This document shows, in pieces, positions 17,925 through 28,163 of a DNA stretch of 64,000 bases (position 1 is its first letter; every line of letters starts with the position of its first letter). This stretch comes from Agarophyton chilense (taxonomy: Eukaryota > Rhodophyta > Florideophyceae > Gracilariales > Gracilariaceae). The DNA lies in contig JARGXX010000096.1 in NCBI GenBank assembly GCA_030374765.1, positions 372,001 through 436,000 of the forward strand, in the 5' to 3' direction. Below the pieces are notes generated by a model. It had not been told where the DNA came from. It ran no database searches and saw only the letters and a list, made by a program, of their open reading frames with translations. The translations under genes and the position numbers were made by a program.

Positions 17925-20344
17925 ATGGCTTCGAACAAACAAGCAGGGAGCTCCTCGGGATACCAAGTGGCTTATGAGCGTCCCGGGGACCACTAGGACC
18001 ATACCCTCGGGCAAAAACCGCGGGTAGTGCGTTGTGAAGGAGCGCTTATAACGGTTGAGCCTTGTAAGCCGCCGGGCCCTGAGATATCTTACAGGCGACA
18101 CGTAAACTGGTCGACCTCGGCTGGACTCATTTAGTTAACTATTTTAATTTAATAAGTGTAGTAGATTAGCATTAAAGTGTCAGGGAGATTCCAGCGCCCC
18201 GCCAGTACTATTTACTTGGGTCGAGTGACGTTTCTCCCTTATAGTAAGGCAGGCACCGATAGGATACTAAACAACCCCCTTGGGTATATTAGTTCCACCA
18301 TTTGGTCTTCAAACCATCGTTTCCGTAGCTCCAACCTGTAGGACTACGCAGTAAACGCCAGCCCATTGCACCAACTACTTTGGGAGCGCCGCCGTCAAGG
18401 ATTCGAACCTTAGGACCCGCTCTACCACGCTACCACCGGTCGAGACCCGTACGTGGACCCACCCGTCATTGCGTTACATGCGTCATGCCATTCTTCCGTC
18501 CTCTGTGAAAGAATACCAAAGGTCCTGTCATATGTATCTCGACGCCCGGAGGTCCGCTAAGATACCCGATTTCCGGAGGGGCAATAAGAACGCACGCAGC
18601 GTCTCGTGGTATAACCGATGGTTGCATTGTCCTGTGGATCTGCGTTCGGCGACGCGCTGTCGCACACTCATCCAAGCGGATATGCCGTACGTCTGCCACG
18701 AGGAGGAAGCCGAGTACCAGTTGAGGGTGAACAAACTCCCTTCGGACCTATACCCGGACTTCATCTCGCCTCATGTGAGATTTCCTCCGGCGGGTGACAA
18801 CCTCTTGGCGCTCATATGCTTCCGTCCGCCGTATAACCGCCTGTGTTGGATGTCCAACAGGTTCTATTGGAACAAGATGCACGAGCCTGGTGGTCGTTCA
18901 CGTCAATCCCTGGAGTTCTTCTTCTGCTGGCACCAGGTGGAGTTTCACGACATGAGCGCAGACAAGCGCCCTCCATTATATCTCTCGCTGCCCCGTGTGA
19001 AAGAGAACCAATGGGCCATGTCTCGGCGTGTCTCGCCGCCCCATTTGGTCCGCACGCCGTCCGTGGTGGCGTATCGTTCGTCCCAACTCATGTGCGACGA
19101 CAATGACCGAAGGTCCTGGTTGTCCTGGCAGGTACTCTTAGTTGAGTTCCGCGTGATTTCCCTTATGGCCTTCCTGGATACCGCGAAGTACGACGTCCGT
19201 TGTAATGTCCGTTCGGATGATTGGAGGATATTACACGACGAGAACACACCCGGTCCTCGAGGTCGTCTAGTCCCGCTCCCGGACGTCATGATCCGTTTCC
19301 TAAGGAACCTGGGCATCCATAATATCGTTCGTGGGACCCAGTTCGCAGTCGAGGAGGTCGAGTCTCTTTCGGATCATGTCCTACACGTGGAATGGTGCAA
19401 GACTCCCTGGATCCTTTGGTATGACCACGATACCGACTCGTTCACGCCGATTCCGCTATATCCACACGATCGGGATGAGACTTGTGCCTATTCCGCTAAG
19501 CTCTTGAGGAATCAACTATCGGACATTCCGAGGCTTCATTTGCCTGACTATTACACAAAGGCCGTTGGTTTCGATTCCCTGTGCTTTGAGCCTGACTCGG
19601 AAGCCACGCCTTTGGTTCCTGCTGGTATGTCCGATGGAGAATCCTTCGGTGAAGATCTAATCGTCCTACCCGTGGAGGGCGTCAATCCTCCGGTCGAGTC
19701 CGCTGTTGGGTTGATGACCTCTTCCCCTCCTCCAGCTCCTCCGAGCGCTGCTCCTCAGGATGAACTCTCATATGAGCCGCCCGTCTCCCAGGTAGATATC
19801 CCTCCTGGCGAGGTTACTGTCGAAGCCGAAAGTCCTGTATGTGATGCGCTGGCTCAGACGTCCACTGGGGGGCGTCGATATCGCTCCATCCTCTCCGTTG
19901 CCACATTTTCCCGCTTCGGTCACGGCTGTGGCTTCTCATCTCCGTCATGTCTGCTCCAGCGTCGGTATTACTGCCTCGATGGACATTGCGACAGTCCTGA
20001 GGGAAGCTTGCTCCTGGGCGCGTCGCTCGGCGCGCTACGCCGCGGTTGTCCAACAGGATCAGGATCTGAAGACCACTATGGTCAGTATACTGCAGCATAA
20101 TGCCCAAGTGATGTCCCAGAGGGTTACAGCCGACTTGAATGCCCGGTTTGGTCTAAATTTGAGTGAGCGGGAGGCTTCCGATGGTGACAATAGTTCCTCA
20201 GGTGAATCTCCGCCGAAGAAGCGTGCTCGGCTCGCTGGGACCGGTCCCAGCGGTCCAGTTGGCTCCTCGGGTGACCTTAGTCCCTGTTTCGCTCCTGTAG
20301 GTTCCAATGAGGACGACGGAGTTACTCTTGCGCCGCCTCCGTGA
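17925..20344 (+). pseudogene. antisense ORF (aORF) protein of gypsy copy 1, interrupted by a solo LTR
   Basis: Protein of unknown family carried by the gypsy element on the strand opposite gag-pol. The ATG is at 17925 in a strong context (caccATGGCTTCG) and the protein starts MASNKQAGSS. It has an internal stop, then solo LTR B (18033-18478), then resumes at RHAILPSSVKEYQRSCHMY. A long run rich in Trp, Tyr and Arg follows to about 19600. Next come a Pro/Ala linker (SSPPPAPPSAAP) and a C-terminal helical segment (MDIATVLREACSWARRSARY, QDQDLKTTMVSILQHNAQV). A nuclear-localisation-like SPPKKRARL lies before the stop at 20342-20344. An extra G in the run near 19868 shifts the frame. The amino-acid sequence is shared with copies 2 and 3 and distantly with 40788-41687. 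Confidence 0.75.
18033..18478 (+). repeat. solo LTR B of the gypsy family, 5-bp target duplication TGCGT
   Basis: 446 bp, TGTGAAGGAG...GCGTTACA on the plus strand. It is preceded by TGCGT (18028-18032) and followed by TGCGT (the A of the LTR end, then tgcgtcatgcc at 18479). Removing it restores the antisense ORF sequence GTGCGTCATGCC, so this is a clean insertion followed by LTR-LTR recombination. Confidence 0.9.
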
Positions 20345-20519
20345 GTCCTGTTGGTGTTACGAGCGCTTCCGCGAACCATGAGGTCTGGGTGAGGGATGTT
20401 CTACCTCTGTTTGTTGTCAAATAAAGTATTGCTTGTGCATTCCAAATGTTGCTCCTGTATTTCGGGACTGCGCCCGATCCTTGAGAGTGTCTCGGGTCTT
20501 CCTCAGTTGTCGCCTGAGG

Positions 20520-21695
20520 ACTGATTTTGTTCCCTGATGCGGGAGCTACGGCGAACCTCGTGTGGGGAGACAGTTTGGGAGGCGTTTTGGTATTATTCAG
20601 GGCGATGGTTTCCCTCTCCTGAAGGCTGCGCTCCTTGCAGCCGATTTTGCGCCACTAGCGGGCGACAAAATTAGCCAGAATGGTTTGAGGCTCTTTCCAA
20701 TTGTCTTTCTCAGGGGGGTAGCCGAACCAACAGACGCGATAGCCCATAGTTCCGTCTTCTCCCCGACTGGCGGAGATGACGCGCTCAATCACGTATTCCG
20801 GTTGGTGTTCACTCTCCTTCTGGAGAATGTGGTCCAGCGGAGCGAATCCATCGGATTCAGTTGGAAGAGATGGGTCATCGTCATTGGCATTGACAATCGA
20901 GTCCATGGGGATAGTTGGGTTTGCGGGAGCTGCCTTAGGAGGTGTGGGGACTTGAGCGTCGACCTGAGGTCGTAGTGATTTCGTCGGGCCTGGGGCTGGA
21001 ACTTTGGTGATTCGGGAGAGCTGGGTGTTCGTGTCACCCGATCAGTGGATACGGTGTCCTGTAGGCCGTCAATTAGTAACGTAATGGTGTGTTGATTGGC
21101 CTTAAGGACTTTTTATGGTCCCGTAGAGTGGGATAAGAGCTTCAGAGTAGTGATCTCGAGTTCATCACTGTCCTTCGGTAGCTGGTCTAGGTAAATCAAT
21201 TCTCCTTTCCCAAAGGTAGGTGTGTTCCAGACGGTTTTGTCGAAATTGCCATTTTAGCGCCCTTTGTCTTTGGTCTCTACAGCTCTAGCCGATTGGGGAA
21301 TGCGGTCGATGCGTCGGCGCGAGTAGCGTTTCGCCTGGGTAGGAGTCATTTCTTCGGTTATGTACTGGGTTACGATAGACTCCTAGAGGTTAACATCTAT
21401 CGGCGGGGCCGATCTCGTTAGCGTTAAATCGAAAGTTTTTGTCCCCGTGGAAGCGTGCACTTGCCTGTTGTAGGCATAAACCAGTGGCTCAACGTAGTCA
21501 TCCCAGTCCAATTGGTGCTCGGATACGTATTGTGGCAATCGGTTCAGAATGGTGCGGTTGAAGCTTTCGGCTTGGTTATTGGTTAGCAGGTGGTACGAAT
21601 TGGTGGTCACATGTTTGATGCCTAAGGTAGCACAAAAGTGTGAAAAGAATTTGGATACATACTGGCTGCCATCATCCGTCTGTGTTTTCGGAAAG
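20520..21695 (-). pseudogene. gypsy pol remnant: integrase end and chromodomain (copy 1)
   Basis: On the minus strand, the integrase end reads GSQYVSKFFSHFCATLGIKH and then NNQAESFNRTILNRLPQYV, with the catalytic Glu of the QAES motif intact. WDDYVEPLVYAYNRQVH follows. Further on, PEYVIERVISASRGEDG...YRVCWFGYPPEKDNWKEPQTI (20655-20860) is a chromodomain like those that end chromovirus integrases. Several stops separate the pieces. The end of this frame converges on the end of the antisense ORF. Confidence 0.75.
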
Positions 21696-22339
21696 CTAGT
21701 ACTGGGTGCTAGATTTCTAGTTTGGGTGTGCTAGAATGTCTATGGTTAGCATTAAAAAATTCGCAGAATTTTGATGCCAGAATATCTAGCGCAAAATTAC
21801 TAGCCCAATTGAATTTTGAGGAGAATGTAGAAAACTAACAAACTTCCGTACTAACAGCGGCACACTAGGAAGAATGGAAGAGAACTTGGGAGATATCTTT
21901 CGATACTCATAAATCCTAGACCATGAATTCTACCGACAATGAAAGGAATACTGAACGCTATCTAGCGCATGATCATTCATTTCGCGCAGGTATCGTAGCT
22001 ATAATGAACCGTTCAAATGCCTTGCACATTCAATTTAATGTTCTCTAATGACCCTAATGGCCAGTGCGTAATACTGCGATCCTGCAACTGAGACCCGAAA
22101 CGGGTCCCCATTGCACTTGAAATGAGATCTTTCCAATTCACATGCGGTGACCCGCTTTGCATCTCGCCCTCCGATCATTGCGCTTCACTTCGCGTCGCGC
22201 GAACCGCGGCGCGAAGAACCCTCCACTATACGAGAACCGGCCAAGTGGTACACCAGTTCACCCTTCATCAATAACAAATTCCTACATAACTAGATAGACA
22301 TCACAAAATCACACAAATTAGAGGGCAATTCTTCGCTTC
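21696..22339. other. AT-rich spacer, no gene recognised
   Basis: Follows the abrupt end of gypsy copy 1. AT-rich in its first half and containing a short GC-rich patch (22185-22225). No ORF of interest. Confidence 0.4.
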
Positions 22340-23360
22340 ATGAAAGCACATTCCATATAAACAAACTTACCTCTGCAAAAAATGTGCTCCTTGTCTTGCC
22401 TCCACTTTCTGCATTCGCATCAATAAATAGACGAAAGTCAGATCACCGTCACAAAACAAACCCCAACCACATCAGCACGACCCTCACCTCTATAGCGACC
22501 ACTTACCACACCTCTCGTCCAATCTTGCCTCCCTGTTGTCTTGCATCAGCAAACAACGGCAAGTCAGATCTCCTTCCCTAACGCATACAAGATACGATTG
22601 CAGCTCGCACTTACCTGTGATGCAAAAATTTCCCGATGAACCACTGTCGTAACAAGGAAGAAATATAAGTCAGACTTCCAGCAAAAATCGAAACCAAATT
22701 ACTTCAATGACGCACTCACCTCCTATAAAGCCTGCTCGGCCCAGTCCTTCTAGAAGGTTCCCGTCCTCACCCAATCGCTCCTTTCTGTCGCTTTGCAGCA
22801 GAAAAAAACAAAATGTCTGAACTCTTTTCAAAACCAATATCAGACACTAGTAGCACTCGCATTTACCCGCACTTCCATCATTTTCCTTCATACAACGTCG
22901 TAACAATAAAGAAATACAAGTCAGATCTCCGTCAATAATAGAAAGAAATTTCCTCAGGGACGCACTCACCGTCTAGGCAACTTGCTTGATTCGCTTCCTT
23001 CAGGGAGGTTCCCCTCCCCACCCAATCTTTCCTCTCCGTCGCTTCGCACCATCAAACAAGAACATGTCAGATATCTTTTCTATATCTCTATAATACACTA
23101 GTAGCACTCGCACCCACATTTAACTAAACGAATCCTGCCCCCCCATTCCAATTTTCTGTCGCTTCGCAGCCTCAGTCGAAAATATGTCAGGTCTCCGTCC
23201 CGCTTGCAGAGCAGAAAACGTAGCAAACCCACCTGTTCATCACAATGAGGGCCGTTGAAATAGGTTTCCCATGTTAGCAACCAGAAGGAGACGAAACACA
23301 CTATATCAACGTAGTGCGGCGCGTACATCCAAATCGCAACTCACTCACCAGCCCACCCTC
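22340..23360 (-). other. tandem array of putative small exons and short introns
   Basis: Read on the minus strand, the region alternates donor-like GTGAGTGCG or GTAAGTGCG sequences, a CTGAC motif about 25-35 nt before an AG, and short blocks of 29-72 nt that could be exons. CTGAC (GTCAG on the plus strand) recurs near 22437, 22562, 22669, 22920, 23066 and 23186. Two blocks of about 72 nt (ending near 22730 and 22974) are duplicates 244 bp apart. In one frame they encode similar peptides, DRKERLGEDGNLLEG and DGEERLGGEGNLPEG. A related repeat continues to about 23600. This is an intron-dense locus, real or decayed, in an otherwise intron-poor window. No protein family is recognised. Confidence 0.45.
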
Positions 23361-25214
23361 CACCCCACTCCGCATAACCCATCGCTCCCCTCGCTCTTCG
23401 CCCGCTCGCCCATGACCACAAACAGTTTCAATGCCCCAGATCAACATAGACGACGTACATCTCAATCGAAAGCTGGGGTACCCGTCACCTCCCACACCGC
23501 ACCCCATCACTTAACGCCACGGTCGTGCTCCGCCCGCTCGCGCACAATTAGAAACAGAGTTAGCACTTGTGAAACGCATGCGGAAACTTACACAATACCG
23601 CTTCTCACGCACCTAGGAAAAGCGGGAGGTCCACCGGGTCCAGACGACATCATATCACAGAATCTCAAGATCCCACAACCGCTCATCCGTCCACTACTTA
23701 TAATCAACGAAAGCACACGCCGCCGCTCAGAAAACATACAACTTTCAATAATTTCATTCCAGCCCACTTTCCAAGCCACATGCGCGCCGTGTCGGTTTTG
23801 CCGCACGACATGTGGGCGTCTCTAGCGCATCACTTGACGTTGGTGAGTACGCATAATAAGTTCAAACTCTCCCCACCGTTCTCGTCCTGCATCTTCCTCA
23901 CCTCCAGCCTGTATACATTCTCGGCCTCTCACTTCGTCCTACGTCTTTTTCACCTCCCCTATTTACTTTCCGAGATCGCGGGCAGGCACACTACACACCA
24001 TGCAGCCTTTTCGCTTCCCAAGGTGAACCTTCCAGACAAAAATCACACCTTCCTTTTCCAACACCAGCGCCGGTGTCGCTACCGCACCACCCGCAACCCC
24101 TTCCTCGCCTCCACCCCGAAAAATGGCACTCAATTCCCACCACGTACGAAGCACCCACGCTTACAGACCGCAGACACCGGCTCCTTTGGCATCTCAAACC
24201 GCCTTTCCAACAACGTTCTGCTGGTAGAAGAGGACAACTACCATTCGAGCCAGCTCGCTCTGGCCATACGCTCCGCAGACGTCCCAGCCCTCGCTCACCC
24301 GTGAAGCTCCATTACATCGTCTACTACATCTCATTCATTGCGACCAAGCTCGGTAAACGAAAAGCCGATGAACTCATTACCCTCCTCAAGGACCCCGACT
24401 ACTCCAAAACACTCATCCAACAGGTAACCTTCGTTTCCCACTGCCTTCAACTTCATTCCAAACTATTCAAAGACACTGTCGGCTCCATCGGCTTCAAATC
24501 CACAACCGTTCGTCACAATCCCTTAAGCATCACTGCAACGCTCTACCTCAAAAACCCCGTCGATGTCCTTCTCCAGCAACTTCGCTGCCCCACTCGAGCT
24601 AACACCTTCCTCCACCCCGTCGGACAGTGTTCTAGCGCTTTAGTCATGACGTGCATTGGTCGGGCCGTGCGGTTACGCGATATTGTAAAATACTTTTTTC
24701 TGATTGGACTAGGCGGTTGTGAAAATGGTTACGCGAATTTTCGGGAAAGCTTTGACCTTTTATAAAATAAGTTTGCTTCGCCACCCGAGTCAAAAGAGAT
24801 CTTTAAACTCTCATCTGCTGCCTTCAGTAGCAGAACCGTATCACTCGGTCCATTTTGAGAGACATGAGGCGCCGCTTTTTCCATATTAGTCTGAACACCA
24901 GAGCTCTCAGTGTGGGTAGAACTCATCGGCGGAATAAATACAGGGCAGATGCTGGAGGTCACGGCTTGCGTCCCAAACTTTTCTGCCTGGGTCGATTGTG
25001 GCACGACATTGCTCATTAAATTGTTCGTCTTGGCCTCCGCTATCACGGCATTACTCCCAGGTACGTTGAGAGTAGGAATAGTGTCCAGCGGGGCTGGGAA
25101 AGGCGGTGGCGGTGGTGCGGCTGAAGGGTTGGCCTCATTTGACGATAAAGCCACCGGATGAGTACGCCGTGGCTCAGGGATTCTGACACTGTTGCTTTCA
25201 AAAGACGCATGACC
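23361..25214. other. unassigned region with open frames of unknown origin
   Basis: Pyrimidine-rich on the plus strand to about 24300. From 24301 a plus-strand frame reads VKLHYIVYYISFIATKLGKR and then KADELITLLKDPDYSKTLIQ before a GTAACC donor-like site. On the minus strand 25154-24729 encodes a Pro/Ser-rich peptide. Neither matches a family I know; transposon-derived sequence is the likeliest explanation. Confidence 0.3.
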
Positions 25215-25355
25215 GGGCCCCGGTTAAGAAAGCTCATGCTTAGGGGCAGCGCCCGGAGGAGCTGGAGGACGGGAAGCGGTAGGCAACACCACAGCGGACT
25301 CGACCGGGGGATGAACGCCCTCCACAGGTAGTACGAAGGGATCTTCACCGAAGGA

Positions 25356-26612
25356 TTATCTATCGCACATACCAGCAGGAGCCAACGGCGTGGTTTCCAC
25401 GTCAGGCTCGAAGCACAGCGGATCGAATCCAATGGCTTTCGGATAGTATTCGGGCACATGAAGCCTCGGGATGTCCAATGATTGATTCCTCAAAGGCTTG
25501 GCTGGATAGGCACGAGCGTCGTCCTGACCCTGCGGATGTAGTGGAATCGGCGTGAATGAGTGGGTAGCGTGGTCATACCAAAGGAACCCGGGAGTCTTGC
25601 CCCACTCCACCTGTAGGACATGATCCAAAAGAGACTTGGTCTCCTGGACGTCGAACTGGGTCCCACGGACGATATTCCGGATGCCCAGGTTCCTTAAGAA
25701 GCGGATCATGATGTCCGGGAGCCGGATTAGGTGAACTCGAGGACCGGGTATATTCTCATCGTACCACAATCTCCAATCATCCGAACGGACATTACCACGG
25801 GTTCCGTACTTCGCGGTATCCAGGAAGGCCATAAGAGACATCACGCCGAGCTCAACTAAGAGTACCTGCCAGGATAGCCACAACCTTCGGTCATTGTCAT
25901 CGCCCATGAGTTGGGACGAGTGGTACGCCACCACAGACGGCGTGGGAACCAAAAGAAGCGGCGAGACACGCCAATACATGGCCCATTGGTTCTCATCCTC
26001 GTGGGTAAGCGAAATATATAACGGAAGACGTTTCTCTGCGCTCATGTCGTGGAACTCCACCTGGTGCCCACAAAAGAAGAACCCCAGGGATAAACGCAAA
26101 CAACCCTCGGGCTCATGCGTCTCGTTCCAATAGACCCTATTGGACATCCAAAACAGCCGGTCAAACGGCGGCCGGAAGCACAAAAGAGCCAAGAGGTGGT
26201 GACCCGCGGGAGGAAGTCGCACATGAGGCAAGATTAAGTCCGTGTATAGGTCCGAAAAGAGTTTTTTCACCCTGAACTGGTATTGGACTTCCTCCTCGGA
26301 GCCGACATATGGCATGTCCGCTTGGATGAGGGTACTACATCGCGTCGCCAAACGCGGATCTACAGGACATTGCAGCCATCGGTTATACCACGAGACGCTG
26401 CGCGCGTTTTTGCTGCCCCTCTGGAATTCGGATATCTTGGCTAACCTTCGGGCGTCGAGGTACATATGACAAAACCGCTGATATTCTTCCACAGAGGACG
26501 GAAGAATGGCATGACGCACTGCCCGCGGATTCCGTCCGATGGTATAATCATAGGGACGTTCGTAAGCCACTTGGTATCCCCAGGAGCTCCCCGCTTGGTT
26601 GTTCGAAGCCAT
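25356..26612 (-). CDS. antisense ORF (aORF) protein of gypsy copy 2, longest uninterrupted version
   Basis: 418 residues from the ATG at 26612 (context caccATGGCTTCG, identical in all three copies) to a stop at 25356. It starts MASNNQAGSSWGYQVAYERP and contains the YQRFCHMYLDARRLAKI, SWYNRWLQCPVD, PHVRLPPAGHHLLALLCFRP, FHDMSAEKRLPLYISL, PTPSVVAYHSSQLMGDDNDR, WLSWQVLLVELGVMSLMAFL, MIRFLRNLGIRNIVRGTQFD and VEWGKTPGFLWYDH segments. It ends early relative to copies 1 and 3, because homologous but interrupted sequence continues to about 25215. It has no CCHC knuckle, no protease or polymerase motif, no signal peptide and no obvious membrane span. I cannot assign a family. The protein could be an accessory structural or regulatory factor transcribed from the antisense side of the 3' LTR. 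Confidence 0.7.
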   Translation of the reverse strand: MASNNQAGSSWGYQVAYERPYDYTIGRNPRAVRHAILPSSVEEYQRFCHMYLDARRLAKISEFQRGSKNARSVSWYNRWLQCPVDPRLATRCSTLIQADMPYVGSEEEVQYQFRVKKLFSDLYTDLILPHVRLPPAGHHLLALLCFRPPFDRLFWMSNRVYWNETHEPEGCLRLSLGFFFCGHQVEFHDMSAEKRLPLYISLTHEDENQWAMYWRVSPLLLVPTPSVVAYHSSQLMGDDNDRRLWLSWQVLLVELGVMSLMAFLDTAKYGTRGNVRSDDWRLWYDENIPGPRVHLIRLPDIMIRFLRNLGIRNIVRGTQFDVQETKSLLDHVLQVEWGKTPGFLWYDHATHSFTPIPLHPQGQDDARAYPAKPLRNQSLDIPRLHVPEYYPKAIGFDPLCFEPDVETTPLAPAGMCDR

Positions 26613-27148
26613 GGTGCTGCTGCCCACAGGCTGCTCCGCCGGGAAGTGAATAGGACGACAGCTGGAAGCGATAAGGTCCAGAGGGAGAACGGCATATCCG
26701 ACGGGCCTGAAAGGCGAGTTCGGCATCGCGTGCGACCAATGAAAAAGTACAACGATGGGAAGGCGAATGACGGAATTGACCCGAGCAAACTGACAGGCGT
26801 GATCCACGGTGGACAAAGCGCAGGGGGTCGCTAAAGGAAGAACGGAGACTGAGGAAGGCTCCAATGACCGTCAGAGAAGATGAAGCCAATGGACCGTCTG
26901 GGCACCGCGACGCGAGGAATGCGCCGGCGATGCACCTATGGCCAGTGCTCAAGGCACGTGGGAGTTTCACTCACTAGGCAAATTAATTGCCCTTCGGCGC
27001 CAATGGTCCGCTCACGCTTCCCCGCATCCCCGCAGGCGATGACCACGCGACGTCCCGTCGCGCCGAACGGTACCAGGAGCAACGAAGTGCTCGCGTCCCC
27101 TGGGTCAATCATGAGGCCATCTGGACTTCGCTGTGACGCCCGACTCCT

Positions 27149-27161
27149 AAAGGGGGAGATA
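27149..27161 (+). promoter_or_regulatory. polypurine tract beside LTR C
   Basis: AAAGGGGGAGATA directly before the LTR start TGTGAAGG. It corresponds to the tracts beside LTRs A and F. Confidence 0.65.
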
Positions 27162-27607
27162 TGTGAAGGAGCGATGACAACGGTTGAGCTCTGTAAGCCG
27201 CCGGGCCCTGAGGTACCTTACAGATGACACGTGGACGGGTCGACGTCAGATGGGCTAATGTAGATTATTTATCTATTTTAATTAGTGTAATAGATTATCA
27301 TTACAGTGCCAGAGAGATCCCAATGCCTCGCCAATACTATTTACTTGGCTCCAGTGACGCTTCTCCCTTACAGTAAGGTAGGCACCGTTAGGATTCTAAA
27401 TAACCCTCTTTGGTATATTAGTTCCACCCTTTGGTCTTCAAGTCATCGTTTCCGTAGCTCCAACCTGTAGGACTACGCATTAAACGCCAGCCCACTGCAC
27501 CAAGTACTCTGGGAGTGCCGCCGTCAAGGATTCGAACCTTAGGACCCGCTCTACCCCGCTACCCCAGGTTGAGACCAGGGTGTTGACCCACCAGTCTTTG
27601 CGTTACA
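27162..27607 (+). repeat. gypsy-family LTR C (3' LTR of copy 2)
   Basis: 446 bp, TGTGAAGGAG...GCGTTACA. It carries the antisense tRNA-like module at about 27515-27570. It shares with LTR A the variant AACCTGGGG (minus strand) where the other LTRs have GACCGGTGG, so A and C form a subgroup. Confidence 0.87.
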
Positions 27608-27755
27608 CCTATCCTTGTTCCCATGCGCATTATTCAGTTTTTGGGTTCTGAAATCGATTGTCTTTAAAGCGGTTTCTGGAAACACAATATTTTTTGTACA
27701 AAGAAAACATAAGCGATTCTGTTAACAACGTTTCTTTTCATCTTCCTTTAGATAA
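27608..27755 (-). pseudogene. short copia reverse transcriptase remnant at the outer side of LTR C
   Basis: The minus strand carries CGCATGGGAACAAGGATAGG next to the LTR, coding HGNKDR, exactly the 20 bases that flank LTR A. Further out it diverges but still shows an AAACTGAA match, consistent with a decayed relative of the same RT gene. Confidence 0.45.
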
Positions 27756-28158
27756 TGAAACGCAATGACTGGTGAGTCAGCGTACTGGTCTCAACCTCAG
27801 GTTGCGTGGTAGAGCGGGTCCTAAGGTTCGTATCCTTGACGGCAGCACTCCAAGAGTACTTGGTGCAATGGGCTGGCGTTTACTGCGTAGTTCTACAGGT
27901 CGGAGTTACGGAAACGATGGCTTGAAGACCAATTGGTGGAACTAATGTACCAAAGGAGGTAGTTTACTATCCTGACGGTGCCTACCTGACTCTAAGGGAG
28001 AAGCGTCACTCCAGCCAAGTAAATAGTACTGGCGAGGCGCTGGGTTCTCCCTGGCACTGTAATGCTAATCTATTACACTAATTGTGATATTTTACAGTAT
28101 TAGATACATCAGGGCCCGGCGGCTTACAGGGCTCAACCATTATCGTTGCTCCTTCACA
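27756..28158 (-). repeat. solo LTR D of the gypsy family, 5-bp target duplication GATAA
   Basis: 403 bp; the plus strand reads TGAAACGCAATG...GCTCCTTCACA. GATAA precedes it (27751-27755) and follows it (28159-28163). The segment just before the CAGGGCCCGGCGG block is shortened relative to other LTRs. It contains the tRNA-like module in plus-strand orientation near 27800-27850. Confidence 0.9.
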
Positions 28159-28163
28159 GATAA

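Larger units (their letters stand above)
16853..21695 (-). mobile_element. truncated gypsy chromodomain element with antisense ORF (copy 1)
   Basis: In the orientation of gag-pol this is a minus-strand element that retains its 3' half. It has the 3' LTR (16853-17298), a polypurine tract beside it, the antisense ORF read on the plus strand (17925-20344) and the end of pol on the minus strand (about 20520-21695). It stops abruptly inside the integrase at about 21695; the rest of pol, gag and the 5' LTR are absent. A solo LTR has inserted into the antisense ORF (18033-18478). Confidence 0.8.
25215..27607 (+). mobile_element. truncated gypsy element, 3' part with antisense ORF (copy 2)
   Basis: Retains the antisense ORF (minus strand, 26612 to about 25215), a 549-bp leader, a polypurine tract (27149-27161) and the 3' LTR (27162-27607). 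Homology to copies 1 and 3 ends at about 25215; gag, pol and the 5' LTR are missing. Confidence 0.8.

Noticed and set aside
18418-18466. A tRNA gene (TGGTAGAGCGG...GGTTCGAATCC on the minus strand)
   Set aside because: The anticodon arm and 5' acceptor strand are missing and the same segment recurs in every LTR, so it is a tRNA-derived part of the LTR and not a tRNA gene.
22340-23360. A CRISPR-like array of spaced repeats
   Set aside because: Repeats are imperfect, units are 100-250 bp, the genome is eukaryotic, and the conserved words are splice-like signals.
24073-24765. A 230-codon plus-strand gene
   Set aside because: Low-complexity first half, no recognised family and donor-like GT inside it; I kept it only as unassigned sequence.
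26613-26864. Extending the copy 2 antisense ORF upstream to 26864
   Set aside because: That start would be TTG, the extra residues differ in frame usage between copies, and all copies share an ATG with strong context at the MASN start.
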